Below, piece after piece: positions 62,501-64,000 of a stretch of DNA of 64,000 bases (positions within the stretch are counted from its first letter, which is position 1; each line of letters starts with the position of its first letter). Made by a program: the position numbers and the translations under genes. This DNA is from Silene latifolia. Its lineage: Eukaryota; Streptophyta; Magnoliopsida; Caryophyllales; Caryophyllaceae. The stretch spans positions 37,572,217 to 37,636,216 of the forward strand of contig NC_133534.1 of NCBI RefSeq assembly GCF_048544455.1. The letters run 5' to 3'. The notes beneath the pieces are model-generated. The model made no database searches. It was not told the DNA's origin and was given only the letters and a program-made list of their open reading frames with translations.

Positions 62501-63991
62501 ATTCCAGCCTAATGTACTTACTTCTAGTTTAAACCAACAGCAAATATTTGGTAAGACGGCAACACCTGGAGAAGTCAACTAAAGTGAGCTTTAAATGAAC
62601 ATCAAGATATATACCTGCCATTCTTCAAACCCTTGTGTGCTCTCGGAATTCAATTTTTTTATGGCAACAACTACTCCACTGCTGCTACTCTTAGTAGAAT
62701 TCTTGGATTCGAGAAAACCTTTGTAGACTTTGCCGAAACCTCCCTCGCCAAGCAAAGTATCGCCCTTGAAGTTCCTTGTGGCAGTTTTAAGTTCTTGAAA
62801 AGTGAATTCTTTTAGATCTGGGGTGGGCAGGATTTCTCCTTTTGGTGATACATAATCCCCGCTTGATGCTGAAAACTGACTCTTGCTTGAAGCATTGCTG
62901 CTGCTTGTGACTGATGTCGTTCGACTTGACTGAGATATACCTGTTGGCATTCCAGAATCCAAAAAGATCGCCAATTCAGACAATTTAGAATGACTGAAAC
63001 CCAAAAATTAAAATCTCGGTCTCCTGTAAGACCGTCTCAAGTTAATATACAGTGAGATCAACCCATTTAATGTAAACACCTCCCATAAACCCCTATTAAC
63101 TCTAAGAATAAGTACCCAATTTTGTTTTGATTCTTACACGAGTAAGTCTTACATGCGAATCTGTGGAAACTCAAAAGGGTAAAAATCAGGCAGACCAACA
63201 AAGCAAGTAATCCGTATGTGACTATGTCCAACTTCATGTTTCCATAATCAGTTGTGACGAATAAACTTCAGAATTTCCATTTTTGGGTGTCAATAAATGA
63301 ACTTCCTGGTTTCCTCCATAACCACTCAACGATGCGATCTGCTTGTCAAAGGAAAGGTTACATGCATTTGAACCTCCCTAGAGCCCAACTGGGTGCGATT
63401 TTTAAAGGGTCGTTGTAGGCGTCGACAATAGCGTAGCAAAGCCAAAATCTTTGAAGGGGCTAGCCTTACAGAGTTACCGTGATATGTACTACTACTACTA
63501 CTACAATACATGCATTGCAGAAGCAAAACAAAACAATCAGCACAGAATCACAGAGATTAATCCAACACACATCTCTTACTCCAACCGTGAGGGAGGTTGG
63601 GGATTCGATTCTTACCCGCGCCAAAGTGCGCTCCTTTGAACCAAAAAAAAAAAAAAAATTTTAACGACAGTCGACAGCAATTTATAAGAGGGGTGAAGAC
63701 TTAAGTTAAAGGGTAGTGCAAGTCAACTCTAATGCATGCATTGCAGGAGAAAAAACAATATAATTAGCACAAAATTACACAGATTAATCCAATAATTTAC
63801 ATCATAACTAATCAAATTCCAATATTTTACATCATAATTAACAGAAATACTGCAAACCCATAATAAAACTTAGCAAATAAAATCAATTAAACACATAAAG
63901 ATATGAACTTTGATTAATTACCTGAACTTAAAGTAGTAGTAGTTTCAGGAGTAAGCTGATTTTCAGCTGGAGAACCCCAGCAATTACCCAT
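59509..63991 (-). CDS. PIX13: Receptor-like cytoplasmic kinase, subfamily VII, PIX13-like
   Basis: A protein Ser/Thr kinase without an extracellular domain. Exons on the minus strand: 63922-63991, 62615-62940, 61301-61436, 61076-61218, 60838-60961 and 59509-59936. Introns are GT-AG, the frame holds, and the product is 408 residues. The N terminus MGNCWGSP has Gly2 for N-myristoylation and Cys4 for palmitoylation, implying plasma-membrane attachment. A Ser/Thr-rich linker precedes the kinase domain (about 82-360): glycine loop LGEGGFGKV (87-95), VAIK lysine K118, E134, catalytic YRDIK (213-217), DFG (233-235) and APE (260-262). The core is fully conserved, so it should be active. [31 protein letters not shown] and the arginine-rich tail closely recall Arabidopsis PIX13/At2g17220. 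Family members act in immune or growth receptor signalling. Confidence 0.93.
60540..60655. mobile_element. Possible tRNA-derived SINE fragment in kinase intron
   Basis: A B-box-like GAGTTTGAATCCCGTG is followed by about 75 bp ending in an AAT/AAAT-rich tail (GAATAAATAAAAAATAAAAC). This fits the 3' part of a plant SINE inside the intron at 59937-60837. No A box was identified. Confidence 0.35.
61808..61897. mobile_element. Stowaway MITE in kinase intron
   Basis: 90 bp, starting CTCTCTCCGTCCC and ending GGGATGGAAGGAG, TA-flanked (61806-61807, 61898-61899), with an inner repeat around GTTTACC/GGTAAAC. It lies within the large intron 61437-62614. Confidence 0.85.
63570..63658 (+). mobile_element. 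Possible SINE 3' part with poly-A tail in kinase intron 1
   Basis: GGTTGGGGATTCGATTCTTA resembles a tRNA B box and is followed after about 40 bases by a 16-base A tract. Layout and position in an intron fit a SINE remnant; a start and target duplications were not found. Confidence 0.4.
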
Positions 63992-64000
63992 CTTAATCTT

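Overview
This is a 64-kb piece of a plant nuclear genome. The evidence is spliced eudicot genes with GT-AG introns, AT-rich intergenic DNA, and many LTR retrotransposons, MITEs and Helitron-like ends. Two recurrent motifs, TACTCCGTA-type words and the palindrome ACTCGATCGAGT, suggest Caryophyllales, perhaps Caryophyllaceae. That placement is inference from remembered sequence flavour and was not tested.

Layout. Positions 1 to about 16.6 kb hold no convincing gene. They contain a PIF/Harbinger-like element (66-1071), a small MITE, several Helitron-like 3' ends, tandem and dispersed repeats, a TIR element (10851-11663) and a candidate solo LTR (15718-16146). A decayed Copia element on the minus strand fills 16633-21289. 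A Gypsy-type solo LTR (minus) lies at 21724-23060. From 24070 to 29941 there is a solo LTR that was later invaded by an internally deleted Gypsy element (24198-28589) and a Stowaway-like MITE. A 3.9-kb segment of this nest (from 26361) was duplicated in tandem at 32187. Two related elements with shared inverted ends, sitting in TA/GA microsatellites (about 30.1-32.0 kb and 36.0-38.2 kb), complete the nest. From 38.6 to 40.2 kb is an array of modules resembling plant snRNA promoters (USE plus TATA). A second copy of the 10.8-kb TIR element, a tRNA-derived SINE and Stowaway MITEs fill 40.2-43.9 kb.

The gene-rich end starts near 45 kb and carries four intact genes. They are a NIN-like (RWP-RK/PB1) transcription factor (plus, 45563-49808), an intronless PLS-class PPR protein (minus, 50689-52911), a GAUT3-like galacturonosyltransferase (minus, nine coding exons, 53210-57998) and a PIX13-like receptor-like cytoplasmic kinase of subfamily VII (minus, six exons, 59509-63991). 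The exon models I derived all keep frame, giving 904, 740, 679 and 408 residues. From memory, the Arabidopsis counterparts sit close together on chromosomes 2 (At2g17150, At2g17210, At2g17220) and 4 (GAUT3 At4g38270, NLP3 At4g38340). The block therefore looks like conserved ancestral gene order.

The genes do not form one pathway: they cover nitrate-type signalling, organelle RNA processing, pectin synthesis and kinase signalling. The most unusual material is in the repeat-rich part: the USE/TATA array, the microsatellite-embedded elements, the datable nest of insertions and duplication, and arrays of a 12-bp palindrome inside Gypsy LTRs and leader.
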